DNA of 64,000 nt from Crotophaga sulcirostris (Eukaryota > Chordata > Aves > Cuculiformes > Crotophagidae): NCBI GenBank assembly GCA_013397455.1, contig VYZB01000347.1, positions 1-64,000 on the forward strand. Reading direction: 5' to 3'. Below, piece by piece: positions 11,108-25,372 of this stretch (positions within the stretch are counted from its first letter, which is position 1; each line of letters starts with the position of its first letter). The notes under the pieces were generated by a model that was not told the DNA's origin, ran no database searches, and was given only the letters and a program-made list of their open reading frames with translations. The translations under genes were made by a program, and so were the position numbers.

Positions 11108-12874
11108 ATTGTAAAAGAAAACTTAGTCAAAGTTTCCTTGTGTAAGTTGGAAGGAATCTGATCCTTTGGTGATGTTTACAGGTTTCCATTGGATAAGGTT
11201 GGTTTGTGACATATTCTTTATTTACGTATATATTATTTATATTGTATACGATACACTCCTGTGCAATGACAGGGGATGATTCCTATCTTGTCCTGACAGC
11301 CAGGAATTAAGGGCACTCCTATCTACAATAAGCATATGTATTAGATAAAAAAACAATTTTGGAGAGCTATATGTGGGTAAAACAACATGAGTGAGGTCAG
11401 GTTCTGCTTTAGACAGTCAGCAGATGTCACGTTAGAATAATGCTGTAAGCAACAGCAACAATTTTTGCCTGCAATTACAGCTGTGACTTCCTTTGTCCTT
11501 TCTGTCTTAGCTTGTCTTTTATCTTTCTAGAACAGTGGTCTTTCAGTGAAAGTTTTCTGCCCTGGAGAATAGGGACTAACTGTGGATTAATATCACAGTT
11601 TTCTTCAGTTGGTGTAAAGTCTATCTGGCTGCTGATGAGAACTATGTGTTATGACATATTTGTAACGGAAAACCAAATTATTTTAAGCTTTTTATTTATT
11701 TGCATTGCTAATTTCAATGGTAGATTTTAACAGGTATTTAACAAAAACTTCCAAGTTTTTTATGTTTTTGTTTGATCTTATCCATTTCTTCTGTTGTCTC
11801 ATAAAATGTTATGTCAGTGAGTAACTGTTGTAGTATTGTCTTAATCTTTTTATTAAGACTCCTTTTTGGCATTGCTGGTGCTGTTTTGCACTGGGAACAT
11901 CTCCTGTAAACTTCATTCTTTGAGTCTTTCTGTCTTTTAAGATTCATCTAAGCTTGTATGTGCTTTTTAAGTGATTAAATACCAGTCCTGTTACAGGTGT
12001 CAGCTGTTACTGGAATCCTGAGAGAGGTGATTTAAAGGATTTTATTGAATAAGGTGAGAGAGGGGAAAAAAAAATTCCAGTCTCTTTGTAGGAGAGAAGT
12101 AGTAAATGTTTCAGCTCACATATGTGTCTACTGTTAGATTAAATATAAACCAAACTACTAAAGACAGCTCTCATACCGTTCTTGATGGTAACTGTATTAT
12201 TTATACTTTTTTGATACAATAGTTCTCTCAGAGCCATGTAATCTTGTGAGAAGTCCTAGCTGCAGGAAATGGAAAACCTTTTATTAACTTAAGCAGAAAC
12301 AAGATTTTGCCCATGTTGTTCAGAGCTTCAGCTTTGATTTAACTAATGAAACAAATTGTTATATTGAATTGAGTCAATTGTCAGTCCAGGCTAGTAATGT
12401 GTCTCTTGCAGTGGTTCATATCATGTGTTTCTGAGTGTGTGGCTGTAACCAAATATTTCAAACCAGGGAAAGCTAGCACTGCTGTGGAAAGAACAGTCCT
12501 GCTGTACTCCTAGTTTGCCTGCTTATTCCCTTCTTATATTAACAGAATTGCATGGTGAATCTGATCAGAAAAAATTCTGATTTTATGGGAGAAGAGGAAA
12601 GTTAACCATGCTCATTTCCCTGAACTGGGAATAATTATCAAATTTGTTGTGCTCTTTGAGAAAAAAAAATTCCTCAAAGAAGATTCTTTCTAATATTTGA
12701 GTTATGAATCACTTATTTTTTTTACTTCGATCTAATTAAAAAGAAACTTAGTTTATTCTCAAGCTGTAAAGGGCTAAGCCTTGAACTTATGATGAGGTGA
12801 TGCCAGGAACTGGCACATGGATGAACACAGGAGCCTGGGAAGGACACATTGAACTCAACAGAGACTCTGGAAAT
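11108..12874. other. Intergenic, nothing recognised
   Basis: AT-rich sequence with no coding exon, CR1 or RNA gene that I can support. Open frames of up to 72 codons are present but lack splice context and family resemblance. Confidence 0.5.
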
Positions 12875-12947
12875 ATGAGTGGACCAGGAAGAAGTGTCAG
12901 ATGTGCTCTTGCTCAACTGAAATCAGAGACTATAATCAATGAAAACG
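12875..12947 (+). CDS. Candidate first coding exon, unknown product
   Basis: An ATG at 12,875 with A at -3 opens 24 codons (MSGPGRSVRCALAQLKSETI, then INEN) and ends in phase 1 at a near-perfect donor, G|GTGAGTAA, at 12,948. The combination of start context, open frame and strong donor is suggestive. I recognise no family, and the next in-phase exon is uncertain: the one at 25,373 would run into a stop. It could be a 5' exon of the downstream TNIP3-like gene, a non-coding transcript, or chance. Confidence 0.2.
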
Positions 12948-15900
12948 GTGAGTAAACCTCAGTAACTGTCTGTAACAATGCATCTGCTACAGAATTCTCA
13001 TTCTTTGGGGGAGGATGGGGGGAAGATAAGTATTAAGTGAGATCTTTTCCTGGCAGAATTCTTTACTTGTTTTTGAGGGTGAAATAGTTTCAGAGGACGT
13101 CAGATGGATTCACTTGTGGGAATGATTTTAAGCTTTAGAAGGTATTGCTGGGCTGTGATACTTTGTGATGAATAGACAGGGAACTATGCTTTTATTAAGA
13201 TGCCTTGATGCTGTTGTGTGCTGACACAATGGTATGCAGTCATTAAATAATCTGAAGATGATGAACAACTAAAGAGAGAACTGGCAGTTTGCCTGTAGCA
13301 TTGACAATGTTTTAATAGGACATTAGTGGTATTGAGTGAGCGGGTCCTTTAAATGCCGACCAGAAAATGTCCATTTGAAGTTTAGGCTTTGATTATTCCT
13401 TAAACAAGGATAACAAATAGTAGCAGAGACGATGTTGTATCTCAGTCTGACAGTGTGTGCTTAGAACATCCTTGACCAAATTCTCAATAAAAACCAAGCT
13501 CCAAAGATGCTGAGTGAGCTGTTGAAGACCTTGGGTTGTTGTTAGTGTTTTGAGGAGTACTGCATAGTCTTAAAATGGGTTATGTAAAATTATTTACAGA
13601 ACTCTTATTACAAAATGAGTTTATGTAAAAATGTTTGTAGATCAACTGTAAATCTGCAAGTTGCTGCTTCTCAGTCAAGAAGAGAAAAACCTATGTCTTG
13701 CTGAAGTTTGTTCTGGTAGAATACTCAGAATAAATGATCTGTTTGGAGGGAATGGTAGTGGGGATAAAGATTTAGAAGGGAGCATGCCCTAAGTGTAAGG
13801 GAGATGGTGGAGGGAAAGGTGGGCAAAGGCTTGAAGGCTGACAAGGTGAGCAGAGCAGAGATGGGCTGTTGAAAACACATAAGTAGATCTAAGACCTTGC
13901 GCAGGCTTCAGCTGTCCAAGGCTTGGCCATGGAGCACAGGTGCAAATCCTTTGCTTAGCTTTGCTTAAGAAGTTGTTGAGCTGAGAGTACCTGTTGTAAA
14001 GCCATGTCATAAAGCAATTACATTTTATTTTTTTCCAAAGAGTAATAAGAAGTCATGGAGATGGTGATGAGAAAAGTTCAAATTGAGGCAAGAGGGGAAA
14101 TATTTTATTGATAGTTAGAAGATAGCAATTAGAAAATATTGAATATCAGCCTGTTCCAAGGAATAATGGGAGGCAGCCTTGCTCCATGTGTCTCATGATT
14201 GTGAAGCCAGCAGGGAAGTGTGATGTGCCTGCATCAAGGGGGTAAGTATATAAATTCTCAGCTTGGCAATGTGTTAGTCATGTTTATATGCTGATTACAT
14301 GATTAGCCGATATGTAATGATTGCATATGCTGCTTGCAGAGTCTGTGAGTGTGGTAGAAGCTATTAAAAAACAAGTGATCTGATAGAGGAGATGGGACAC
14401 CTGAGAGACTGGAGAAATGCACAGAGCGTTGAAAATGAGAACTGGATTATTATTGCCCAGAAATAAAAAAGGAGTAAGTAGATGAAAGAATTTAGTAGGA
14501 CTGCTTACTTAGAGATGGGATAGGAAGGTAATCATGACAGGCTGGAGTTTTATATAGATTAGGGATAATGTGAATGTTAAAAAAGTTGGGAAAGATTAGA
14601 AACTATTTAGACAGCAGTTTGGGGAATGGCAGAGCATCTAAATGCTCAGGGCAAAAGGCTGGGAAGAGTGAAAAATGCCCTTCTGGTGCTTTTCTGAGTG
14701 GAAGCGGTGAGATGGAGCAGGAACTCTGCCACGTTGAGGAGGAGACAGAGCACTGGGAGAGAATTGGAGGAGGTTTTCCTGAAACAGCAGAAAGAGGAAA
14801 ATTAGAATAATTTCTCTACGCATCCAGGTTAGCAGATTACATATCATGTTTATTTGAAGATTTTCAAAGCCACAGGCTTTCAAAGCAGGTTCTCCTTTAT
14901 GTTGTAGATGATTTCTGATTAACAACAGCATTCTAAAGCTTATACCTTTCTGAGAAACAGGGATTTTATGCAGAAACACAGCAGAGAATTAGACTGTGTA
15001 TATTCCTTCAGAAACACATAACTTCTTTTACTTCTGTGTATACGGAAAGTCCTGCTTTAACACCTCAAAACTGACTTCCAGGAGTCTTACTGGAAATTCA
15101 AGCCATTATTAAGTTCCTCTGTTGAAGCTCCAGTGAAGTTGCTGGGTTATGGAGTTATTTTAAAAATCTCTGGTGGTTTAAGATGAGAAAGAATTCAGGC
15201 TGTTAATCTTTACTTAATAATTTATTGCAAGTGGCTCTAGTTCCTCAAAACTGTCAAGATATGAAGTCCTGCTCAAATTTTATGCGGATTTTTTCTGATC
15301 CTGTAACAGATTCTGATTTCAATTACCATCTCAAATGCTGCTGTTAGTATGTGGTAATATCTTTACCAGCTTCTGATTACTGCTGCTTGCATGGGTATTG
15401 TTTCCTGTGCTGACATTTCTGGGTGTTGCTCTGTCTTGCCAAAAGTGGCAAATTTTGTCTTAATGAGCTCTCTTGTAAGTGTCTGCAGTGATCAGAGCAG
15501 CTTCATCCAGGTTTCATATTTATAGAGGCATGAATATGACTTTTAAAAAATGATGCTTAAATATTTATGATGCTTGCCTTTAAAAAAATCACACTGGAGT
15601 AAATGAGTGTTTAAGGCTCTCCTTGACCTGATGCAGCTGTAGGTGAAGATAAGTGCATTTCCCTACATCAAGCAGAACTAATGGGAAAATAGATGCTCAC
15701 CTTGGATTCAGCAACTGTAACCCTATAATAAAAATATCTGGATGAATAAATAAAGAGTGTGGTAGTCTGCTCTCCTCCAGAGTCACATACTGGTTTACTA
15801 TGAGAGTTTAACCCCCCCAAACTTTTCAGCCGCTTCAGTATAAAAAACCCACGGTCAATGAAAAGCAGTAAAACCTAGTTCCTTTCATTCCTGGAAGTAA

Positions 15901-16021
15901 GGGCCAATAATCCTGCAAGTCAAGCTGAGATACCAGGTGTTTTGCTCCAAAACTGCTGTCCTACAAGCCAGGATCATTTCTGAGAAGCTGTAAGGATAAT
16001 TGCATGTAATACACACATTTG
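12948..16021. other. Intergenic or intronic; purine-rich stretch
   Basis: No gene is supported here. About 13,790-14,820 is purine-rich on the + strand and includes a 78-codon open frame at 14,574-14,810 with no recognisable domain. The composition makes chance open frames likely. Confidence 0.4.
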
Positions 16022-16206
16022 TAAGAAGTAAGGAGGCACTGGCACAGGTTGTCCAGTGAAGTCATGGCTGCCCCATCCCTGGAAGTGACAAAGGCCAGGT
16101 TGGGTGGGGCTTTGAGCATCCTGATCCAGTGGGAGGTGTTCCTGCCCCTTGGACTGGATGGGCTGTAAGTTCCCTTCTGACCCAAACCATTCTATGATTC
16201 TATGAT
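16022..16206 (+). mobile_element. CR1 LINE 3' end fragment
   Basis: It contains the CR1 signatures GGCACTGGCACAGGTTG, AAGGCCAGGTTGGGTGGGGC and GATCCAGTGGGAGG, then GACCCAAACCATTCTATGAT and a second TTCTATGAT unit. The copy is in + orientation, 5'-truncated and contains small deletions compared with other copies in this window (for example 46,350-46,770). Confidence 0.92.
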
Positions 16207-19200
16207 ATTTACAGATGCCCTCTTACTAAACACCTGGATAGAAACATGTAATTAAGATCAACTGCTGATGACTAAGTTTTTCTTGATTTCAAAAATTACT
16301 CTGACCACAACTTTTCCCTTCTCGTGTGTATATTTTTGATATTCCAGTGACATCCCTGGGAACCTTGGGCTTTCACAGATTCACTGAACTTTGCAGTTAT
16401 CTGTTGCTTAAGATAACCCTTTTCTAACAATCAGCTTCATTTAATGGGAAGTTGAGTTTTAACTTCTCCTTTATGCTTCAGTCCTTTTCCTTTTCTTGCC
16501 TCATTGTTTTTTTTCACTTTTCACATAGTCTCTGCCCTTTTTTCGCCAGCTATATAGCTTTCCTTGATGCAACTCCTTGAGTTCCGTATGATCCTCTTAT
16601 CTCTTTTATACAGATTAAAATAACCAGGCAATGAATTTTGATGAAGTGAAACAATCCTGTGTTTTAGAATTTACATTCCATCAAGGCTATCAGAGTTATG
16701 AACTGCATTTCCAGTCCTTGTTTCAGGCTGTCTGCACACTTGGAAAGATATCACCCGCTGTATTGGCTACGTTTGGCTTGTGTATGGTAAGAAAACTTGT
16801 CATTACTGAGACACTGAACTTATCTAACAAAAAGTTTGCATGTACTAGAGGACCTGGATGTCCACGAAGAGGAGAGAGTATGCAGCTGTTGGGCATCAGG
16901 CCTGGGTGCAGTGAAGGTGGTCAGATGGGTCGGTGTGGAGAGATGTGCATAACGCACAGCGTGGGCAGAGCCAGGCAGTACTGGTAGAGTTGTTACGGCC
17001 CCTGTGGTTGGCATAAAGAAGAGGAGGTATTTTCTGCCTTTCCATCTGGCCCACTGAGTATGTGGAGAAAATGTAACTTGCGTCAGTTCAAGCTTCCAGG
17101 TGCTTATTAATCCTGTGCGCTTGCGTGTAGTGTATGTATTTTTGTTTCTGAATATTTCTTCATATATGTCTATTCGCATTCTATTTCTAATGCTACTTAT
17201 TTTTCTATTTATATATTTTATTTCTTTTACTTTACATATTTATAATTCCTAGGAAGTAAGATTTCTCAATGATGCTGCACTGTTCAAATAACAAGTGTTG
17301 ATGTCCATCTTGATTGGACAGATGACAGCTGAACTATGGCTTATAAAAAGGTCAAGTAATTTTCTTCTGGGAGTTTGTAAAATACACTCTGTGTAGTGTG
17401 TGTGTGTAACAATGGAAAGGTAATGTTCTTCTGCTTCTTGCCTCTAACATATGGTTTCCACAGACACAACTGTTAAGCACCTGTCTTAGCTATTATTTGA
17501 TCCATAGCTAGAGTGTCTTAAATACCATGCAATGTGAGAACAAATAGCTAGAAAAATATATAGTATCTCTGTGGGTAATGTATAAAACAATATCCTTCTA
17601 AATCTCATATTAAGGCTGTGTCCTCAGTCAGACTTGAATTTTGAAGAGCAGATTTGTGGCAAAAACATCAGAAGAATCCCTGTCTTGGGCAGCTGGATGC
17701 AGTGTTGTTGTGGCCTCACTCAGGCTGTAGATGGCACCACTGCTGCGCACAAAAAGCCATCTTGGGCTGGCTCTTCAGGCCTCTCACTTAAGAGAAATGT
17801 TATCGTGCATTTGAAAGCATATATTTGATGATAGGATTTGATGGAGCCGCCCTCTCCCTAGAACTGGCATTAGGAAGAAATATGGAGAGAGGTTTTAGAT
17901 TAATTTTTTTCCTTTGTGCAATGGTGCTTTGAAATACATTGGCTACACAGCTATTTCGGATAGTGCTGATAAAGTCTGGGTCTCTTATTTCAGTTCCCGG
18001 TGCGAGTGCATGAGGCTTATATTCATCTTTGGGGTTTCTGTGCTACTCCTAACAAGGCAACTGTAGCCATGATGTATTTTATAGGATACTGAAGCTGAGA
18101 GCCTACACTTACCAGGTTTTTGTCAGCTTAAGCATCTAAATCTACTCTTGAAACTTAAAAATTATGTTTTACCCTGCAGAAAGAGGATGTCAGCGTCAGG
18201 AAAGGGAACAGGCCTGTTCTGATACAGGGGAGGATGCAGGTTCTTTGGGCTTAGCCACAGCCTGAAACAGTGAGAGGACAAAAAACTGAGCTAAGGAGTT
18301 AGAGCTGATGAGTGACCAAGGATCAGCAGTATAAACAATTCAATAGAAATTGGTTTTATTGTTTTTTTCAAGTCTTACCTGAGATGTTTTATCTTTTCCT
18401 TTCTGAAAGGAACATCTGAAAGTCATCTCCTTTGCTTTGGAACACTGTTTTCCAAAACAAACCCATACCACACTTTGTTCTGGTTTTTTTTTGGGGAAAC
18501 TTGAATCATTAATGAATGGATCCACAAAAAAAAAAAAGATATCAAGGCTCTCTGAAGTCCTTCAGACAACTCCTTTGCACATTCCCCAGAGTGTACTAAA
18601 AGGCCCATAGCTGTGGACATCGTGCTTCCCAGATTGTAATATGTCTTAAAAAGTGATCTGTTTTTATTATAGTCTCCACAGATATTCATTAAAACATGTT
18701 ATGCACAAAAAAAGCTTCTAAAATCTCAGAGGGAGTAGGGGAAAGTTGCTATTAAAATTAAAAAAAGCAAAAAATACCCTCATATAGGGGATTGAATTTA
18801 GCAGCTTGTCAAGATCAGCTGTAAAATACAAGTCTTGCCTTAGTGATAGAAGTTAAAGCTCCACAAATACCAGGGCAAATGAACAAATGATTATTTTTGA
18901 CCTGATAAAATTGTAAATGGAGAATAAGAATCCTGGCTATGCAAGGTAACACAACCAAGAGAATAAGTGGGAAGTCATAATTTGCACCATGCTCCTGAAA
19001 TGATAAAGTTCTTCAAAGAGTTGTTGATGTATGTTTATAAAGTCTGAAGTAGAAAAAAACCCACTTTACTAATGAGGGAGGGGGAGGAGCACAGATGGAT
19101 ATACCCCCAGAAGTGGTTTGGTTTGTTTGCAAAGTAACCTGAAGAGGCAAAGGAACTTGTTCAGTTTATAGTAATCAGCTATTTTGAATGGAAACAGTTG

Positions 19201-22200
19201 ATAATTGCATGAAAACCAACACTTTTTTAAAGGAATGTATTAACAAACTACTACATAGCAGTTGATATTTTCTTCTCTAAAGTAAACTTATACAGTTTTG
19301 AGATTAAAGAGAAGAATATAAAGAAAGCCATTAATTCATTCATGAGCTATAAAAGAGGATCCAAACCACAGCCAGCAGTAAAGAAAACATTAGTCCTACT
19401 AGTTCGTCTTGGTACAAATTTGGGTTGGATGTTCTTGGAAAGCAATGACATTTCAGTTTGTCACAGTTGCTTGTTCCACTCAATGGTTACAGGTAATGTC
19501 ATTTTGACAGCTACTGAAAAGCAGTGGAAACTTATTACTTCCTGTTTTTTAATGTATTTTAGAGATTGCAAATGCTCCTGCAGCTTTTGTTCCTAGAAGC
19601 TGTGCTGCAGTTGTTGGTATCTGGTTTATGTCTGAGTGATGACTCTAAGCTATTGAAAAACTACCTCTGCATAAAATACATGAAGTTTTACACTGAATAT
19701 TTTTATTTTTAGTCATGAAGTTAGTTGCTTATTCTAAGAAATGCAGAATGACTGCCTCTTAGGGAGTGTATTTGGACATGTTATAGGCTGTTACTACTGC
19801 TGTCGTTATTATAATGCACAAATCAATCTAATAAAACACTTTAAATCCACCTGAGACTATAATCACATTTTATATTAACTGTGTATTAGGTAAATAGACC
19901 CAATATGATATATGTTCTATACTTTTAATTAAATGGTCTCTATATTATACTGATATGTGTATATATATTATATGTCCTAAACATTTTGTTATGTAAAGCC
20001 AGCATTTGGCCTGTAAGAAAGCACAAAAGCCCTTGTATTTCCAATGTGTAAGCTAGTTACAACTACATTCCCCATTTAAATGGAGACATTTTAAATGTGT
20101 GTGTGTGTGTAGGTTCTGTTTTGGTTAGCAGCAGAAGTCCTTTCAATATTTTTTTCTCCTTTCATCACATGCATAGGACTTGGTGTGAGTTAGCATGGAG
20201 GTTTCTTACAGTGGAACCACCCATAGGCACCAGTGAAGGAGTGCTTGGAAGTCTTTTCTCTGGTCTGAACTCTCTTCTCCTATCTGGAAAGTCTCTTCAG
20301 CTTCAAAAATAGTCAAGGGAAGCTCTGTGAGTGTCTTCTTTCTAGCTTTCCTCCCAGTCTTGTTTTTGTTTGTTGTCCTAAGCATAAGGGCAGTACGTAA
20401 CACTTCCAGTTCTGTCATATGGTTGCAAGCTTGCTGTGGGAGGCCGGCAGCTATGCACCCACACAGCTGTTCCATCACTTCCCCAGCACTATCTCCAGTT
20501 TTTATTGCTGATGATGTTTTTGGGAAGCTGTGGTAAGTTTTCTACTCAGAAACATCTAGCTAGACAGGCCATGAGCACCTTACGTTTTGCTGTTTTTTCG
20601 AGCTCTTCCTTGCACAAAAGGCTTGTTGAACCATTATCAGAAGCCGTTTGAGACCCTGAAGAGGGCAAAATTGACTGTTTGGATGTGGCCCTTTAAAGAT
20701 GTTTTCCTTGTGCAATCTTTTATTTCAGGATCTGTAAAGACAAAATACTACTTTTTAGTAGACTTAAGCCTGAAGCATGAATGCACAGCCCTGATTCTTA
20801 TTTTACGTGTACAATTTAGTGTAGTTTTATGATGACAAATTTACACCCTCTATGTGGTTTCATTTTTGTTCAAGGGTCTCTTTGTCCAGCCTGGATCATG
20901 TAGTTAGGACAAGGTTCATAAACAGTTACATTGCCTGCTATTGCTTTGCAAAGATTTGATTGATTGTCTTGACCTTCCTGCAGCTGAGGAACAATGAGAT
21001 AAGGGTGAAGTGATCATTTAAGGGATTCTATCAAAGAAATAAGGGACGATCCGTAAAACCTAAATATGAATCAACTTAGGTCAGTCCTATGGATCACAGC
21101 ATGGGCACGTGAGACTTGGCAACTTGTGTCACAGGAGGCATTCTTTGGAAGCTGAGGTGGCACAGGGGTGGGGTTAGTTGACTAACAGCTGCAGCAGTTA
21201 AATACAATGCACTGGCTGCTAGGCAGTAAGTGAAGTAAGTGATTACAGGTGGTGTATTTGAGCCTTTTTGGAGCAGGTGAGTGCTGGGTCAGTGATCTGC
21301 TTCTGCACTGTTCACCTGTGAGTAATATGTCATTAACTCTGTAAATCATACTGATTTTTCAGAGAATGGGAAAAATTAGGCACTGAAATGTAATCTCTAC
21401 TTGCAAGCTCTGTTTCAAAGATGTTTGTCAAATGTTAATTAACCCTTATCTCAAGTAAGATGTGATTTATTTTTTTTTTTCAAGAAAGGAAAATATAGGG
21501 GGGCAGAGTAGTTTTGAATTCACACTTTGTTCTTGCAGTGTTCAGTAGATAGGGCCTTAAGCAATAACTGTAAAATGAGGATGCTATCTCACCATCATAT
21601 CTGAAGATATATTTGCAAAACATCTGTGTTGCTTTCAAGGGTAGATGTGATTGGTAAAAGATGCATGTCAAACTGTGAATGATGAAAATAGAATAAAATA
21701 AGACGAAACTAAAAGCGTGGAACTGAGGCAGAGCTGATGGTTGATTTTGTTGCTATATTAGGAGTCTGAAAAGGGGGTGCAGCACATCTTCTCCCAATTC
21801 CACCTTTGTAAAACATAAAGCTTGCTGCAAATATTTTGAGGCAGTTCATCAGAAGATGATGCCTAGAATTGACTTGCATTTCCCATAAATGTTTGTGTAC
21901 TTTGTTCATGCACTGTTCAAATTATTGCCCAGCTGCTTAATACTCCATGACTTAAGGATAGTGCTGCACAAATAAGCACACGTTTGCCCAGATGTAAACT
22001 TATTTGTTTTCATGTTTTCAAAGCTGTCTGTAACTTCCTTCACAGGAAGGTGAAGCGGAGATAGGGGAGAAGGATTTTTGGGTGATGCATCACTAGTGAC
22101 ACCTTGTGGGATGTTGCACAAAGTCGTCTAAAACTCATTTTTGAAGAGCAAATAAACTGAAAGGCTTGTTGGGCAAAAGGTTGACCAAATATTCCACATG

Positions 22201-23784
22201 AGATGTGGTTAAACTTCTGCACCCTTCAATAGTTTTTCAGAATTTTAACTTGATTTTTATCTTGTCTACTAGCAACATCAAAGATGCTGTTTGGCAACTA
22301 AGGGCAGCAGAGCACTGAAAGATGACACTTCTGTTGTTAGATTTTACGGTGACTGTCAGATTTTCCTTCGATGCAGTTTCTGGAATTACTGCTTTATGAA
22401 CGAAATTGTAAGGTTTAAAATTGAGATTTTGGAACTGGTAAAGTAAGTTATGATAAGAAGTTAGCAATTCTTAGGATTTTCATTGCTATAGAAATGCCAT
22501 TCTTTATGCATTACAAGCAAAAATATTAGCCTGTTTGTCCTAATCTTTCATTGCTGTTTATATTCTCTCCTGTTGACTCTTGGGATAATTTATGCTCTAA
22601 CTCCAGCATAAAGTCTCATTTTTTACTTTTTTTTAATCAGAACGCTAGAACAAGAGCTGTACAAATTTGCCTTTGGATGAAAACAAAGCCAAAATATTTG
22701 AATGTTGCGTTTTTATTTTTTTAACCAGTTCAGTTGAAAGCCTGATGCTGCCTCCTCAAGGCATCCTTGAACATCATCCAAGTGATTTCTCTTTTTGACT
22801 CCCCTTATAATATTATTCAGTTAGACCAAAAAGTTCATGTTTACTCCTGTAGTCCAGGAGTGGATTTGAGTTTTCTCAGGTACAAGTTTGGACTGTGCAA
22901 CTCATTATGCTCTGACAATGCCTGTGCAGGCATCTAGTGTCTTGCTTCTCTCTTAAATTGTCTGATCTTGTACCTGGGCCTTCCAGCAGACTTGGGCTGG
23001 CATGCTTGATGAGCGTGCTGGGTAAATTTTCTTGCAAGAAACATTTTGCTATTGCTAAGGAGGCAATTCAGATGGAGACTCTGTAGCCTGGTAAAAAAGA
23101 CTTTCATTAGTAGTAAAAGGCTATAGGTGTTGTACTGCCTGACAGTGGGGTGTCTCAGGGCTTGTCTGGCCTTGAGCTAACTTTTTCTGGGTATGTTGCT
23201 TAATAGCTAGGCAATTATTTGTTCCTTATGAATCTGAGCTTTGATCTGTAGGAGCCAGTTATGTAAATATCTTAGAACCTGGATGTAACCATTTAACAAA
23301 CAGTAATCCTTTATGTTAGTTGGGACTGGGGTTGACTGTGGTGTAATTTTCAAACCTAAAATGGTAGCTGAGCACAAGAGACCTCTCTGTGTTAAGAAAA
23401 TATAGATATAACTCAGAGGGACCCCCAACAGCAGTGATGCACTACTCCCAGTGAAGAGCTTGGAATGCTGCTAATAAGCTACCAAGTTCCCCCACTGTTT
23501 TGGTGTGATGAAGACTACTGCTGTTTACCTTCAGGGTCCAGAGAGACAGTGAAAGAGTGAATATAACACCAGAGAGGAAAAAAACAGAGTAGATACTAGA
23601 AAGTTTTTATATGTAAATCTTAACTGTATTATTAGCCATAAATGTAAGTGTACTAGTAATAATAACGTATGTTTTGGTTAGATTGCTAAGATTTTAATTA
23701 AATTAATTGTTTCCCTGGACTTTAGACTGATAGCATACACTCATTATAGAGCAGCTAAAAATAATTACTTTTCATACTGAATTC
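16207..23784. other. Intergenic or intronic, no supported gene
   Basis: AT-rich single-copy-looking sequence. It contains a short (GT)n run at 20,096-20,110 and open frames of up to 119 codons (16,631-17,179, both strands) with no domain resemblance and no convincing splice context. No CR1 was noticed here. Confidence 0.45.
20096..20110. repeat. (TG)n microsatellite
   Basis: About seven and a half uninterrupted TG units. Confidence 0.85.
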
Positions 23785-24450
23785 TTTGATTATACAGTCA
23801 GACCCTCAGTCCTGCATCCTAGAATGCTGTGTTGTCCCTCCAACAGATATCGGGGTGGTTGAAGTCCACCGTGAAGACCAGGGCTTGTGAATGTGAGGCT
23901 GCATCTATCACTCTCTAGAGGGCCTCATCTCTTGGTCTTTCTAGTTGGGTGGCCTGTGCTGACCCCCACAGTAATGTTGTCTTTCCACGCCCTCCCTTTA
24001 ATCTTGACCTATAAACTCTCGGCTCCTCATCCATCCCCAGGTGGAGCTCCATGTGCTCTAGCTGGTCATGGGCATAGAGGGTGACATCCCCTCCTCATCT
24101 CCCCTGCCTGTCCTTCCTGAAGAGCCTGTATCCTTCCATTCTGACTCTCCAGTCATAGGAGCCATCCCACCACTTCTCTGTGGTGCCAATAAGATGACAG
24201 CCCTGCAGGTGTACACACTTCTCTAACTCCTCTTGTTTATTCTCCATGCTACATATGTTTGCGTAGAGGCGTTTAAGTTGGGCCCCAATGAAGCTGACCT
24301 ACTGACTGGAGTGGATGAAATTCCTTCTGCTGCTCTTCAGGTGCTCTCCTGCTGACCTGTGATCCTTCTCCAGGCTCCAGTCTCGCACTGGCACTGGAAT
24401 TAGACTGGTAAGAGTGGGATTGATTGAGGTTCCTCCCCCCTGGGGGAGCC
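23785..24450 (-). pseudogene. CR1-type LINE ORF2 endonuclease remnant, antisense
   Basis: Read on the minus strand, this stretch carries degraded pieces of a CR1/L2-type ORF2 apurinic endonuclease domain. In order from about 24,440 downward they are a SYQSNSSASA-like leader, an LKRLYAN/MENKQEEL-like start, an RLFRKDRQG-like block, GHPTRKTKR corresponding to YRPPDQED, and VDFNHPDIC corresponding to the family's GDFNHP motif. Stops and frameshifts interrupt it. The reverse transcriptase and 3' end are absent, so it is an isolated internal fragment from an older or rearranged element. Confidence 0.8.
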
Positions 24451-25372
24451 TCAGTATCTGGCTCATAGTTCATACCAGGAAAAAAACAGTCATGCAATTC
24501 ATTCAAGGCCTGCAAGAAATAGTCTCACTGAGATTATTTTTACATATTATCTTCTTAATAAATGCTAACGTTTTCTGTGAAAGAAATATCTTTCATAATG
24601 AATTTTCTTTTTTTGTGGTGCTTTAAGGATAACATAAATGTTGCCTTCAGTACAGCTCTGAAAACTACTGCAAACCCTGAAAACAAGAATGTCAACTTGT
24701 TACAGGATTGATCCCTCCAGTTATTTCTTTTACGTGCTAAGTACTTTAAAAATGTCTTTTAAATGCCTGCTGGTGATGCTATATGAGGTCAAGCGATCAT
24801 ATAGCACAATAGGGGTTTTGAAAAATAGCAAGATTTCTTCTTAAGACTTGAATCAATGTATGACATCACCAGGGTAATTAGTATAATTGAACTGGAAAAT
24901 GCAAGGGGCAAAATTATATTGATTTCTGTAGTGAATGGAATGTTTTATATTTAGATTTTAATTACACAGTCATGATCCTTCTAGTGAATGTATATCTGAT
25001 ATTCAGGAAAAAAAAAAGGAGATTTGAAAAAGACTTACTGTTCCTTTCTTGCCCAACAGGATATTTTATCTGCCTGGGTATCAATATAATGAATGTAAAC
25101 TTAGCTTGGTCCTTGACTGACTGAGAAGGAAGACTTGGAGACCATTTCAAGAAAATGCTGTGGGTTCTCTTCCAGCATCACACAACTGAACTGATTTTTT
25201 TTTTTTGCTTTTGCTTTGTCTATAAACACACAACCTTTCCTACCCTTGCATGCCTTGTGTCTCTGGCATTTTTCCCCTCCCTTCCTTAGCCACCTCAGGC
25301 TTCTATGGGGTTGTGTGATTAGTCTTCAATTTGCCCTTGATAGTTTTCTTTGTTTCTATGTCTTTTCTCTAG

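Noticed and set aside
16631..17179. Overlapping 118- and 119-codon frames on opposite strands
   Set aside because: Neither resembles a known family. Their antisense overlap in AT-rich DNA fits chance.
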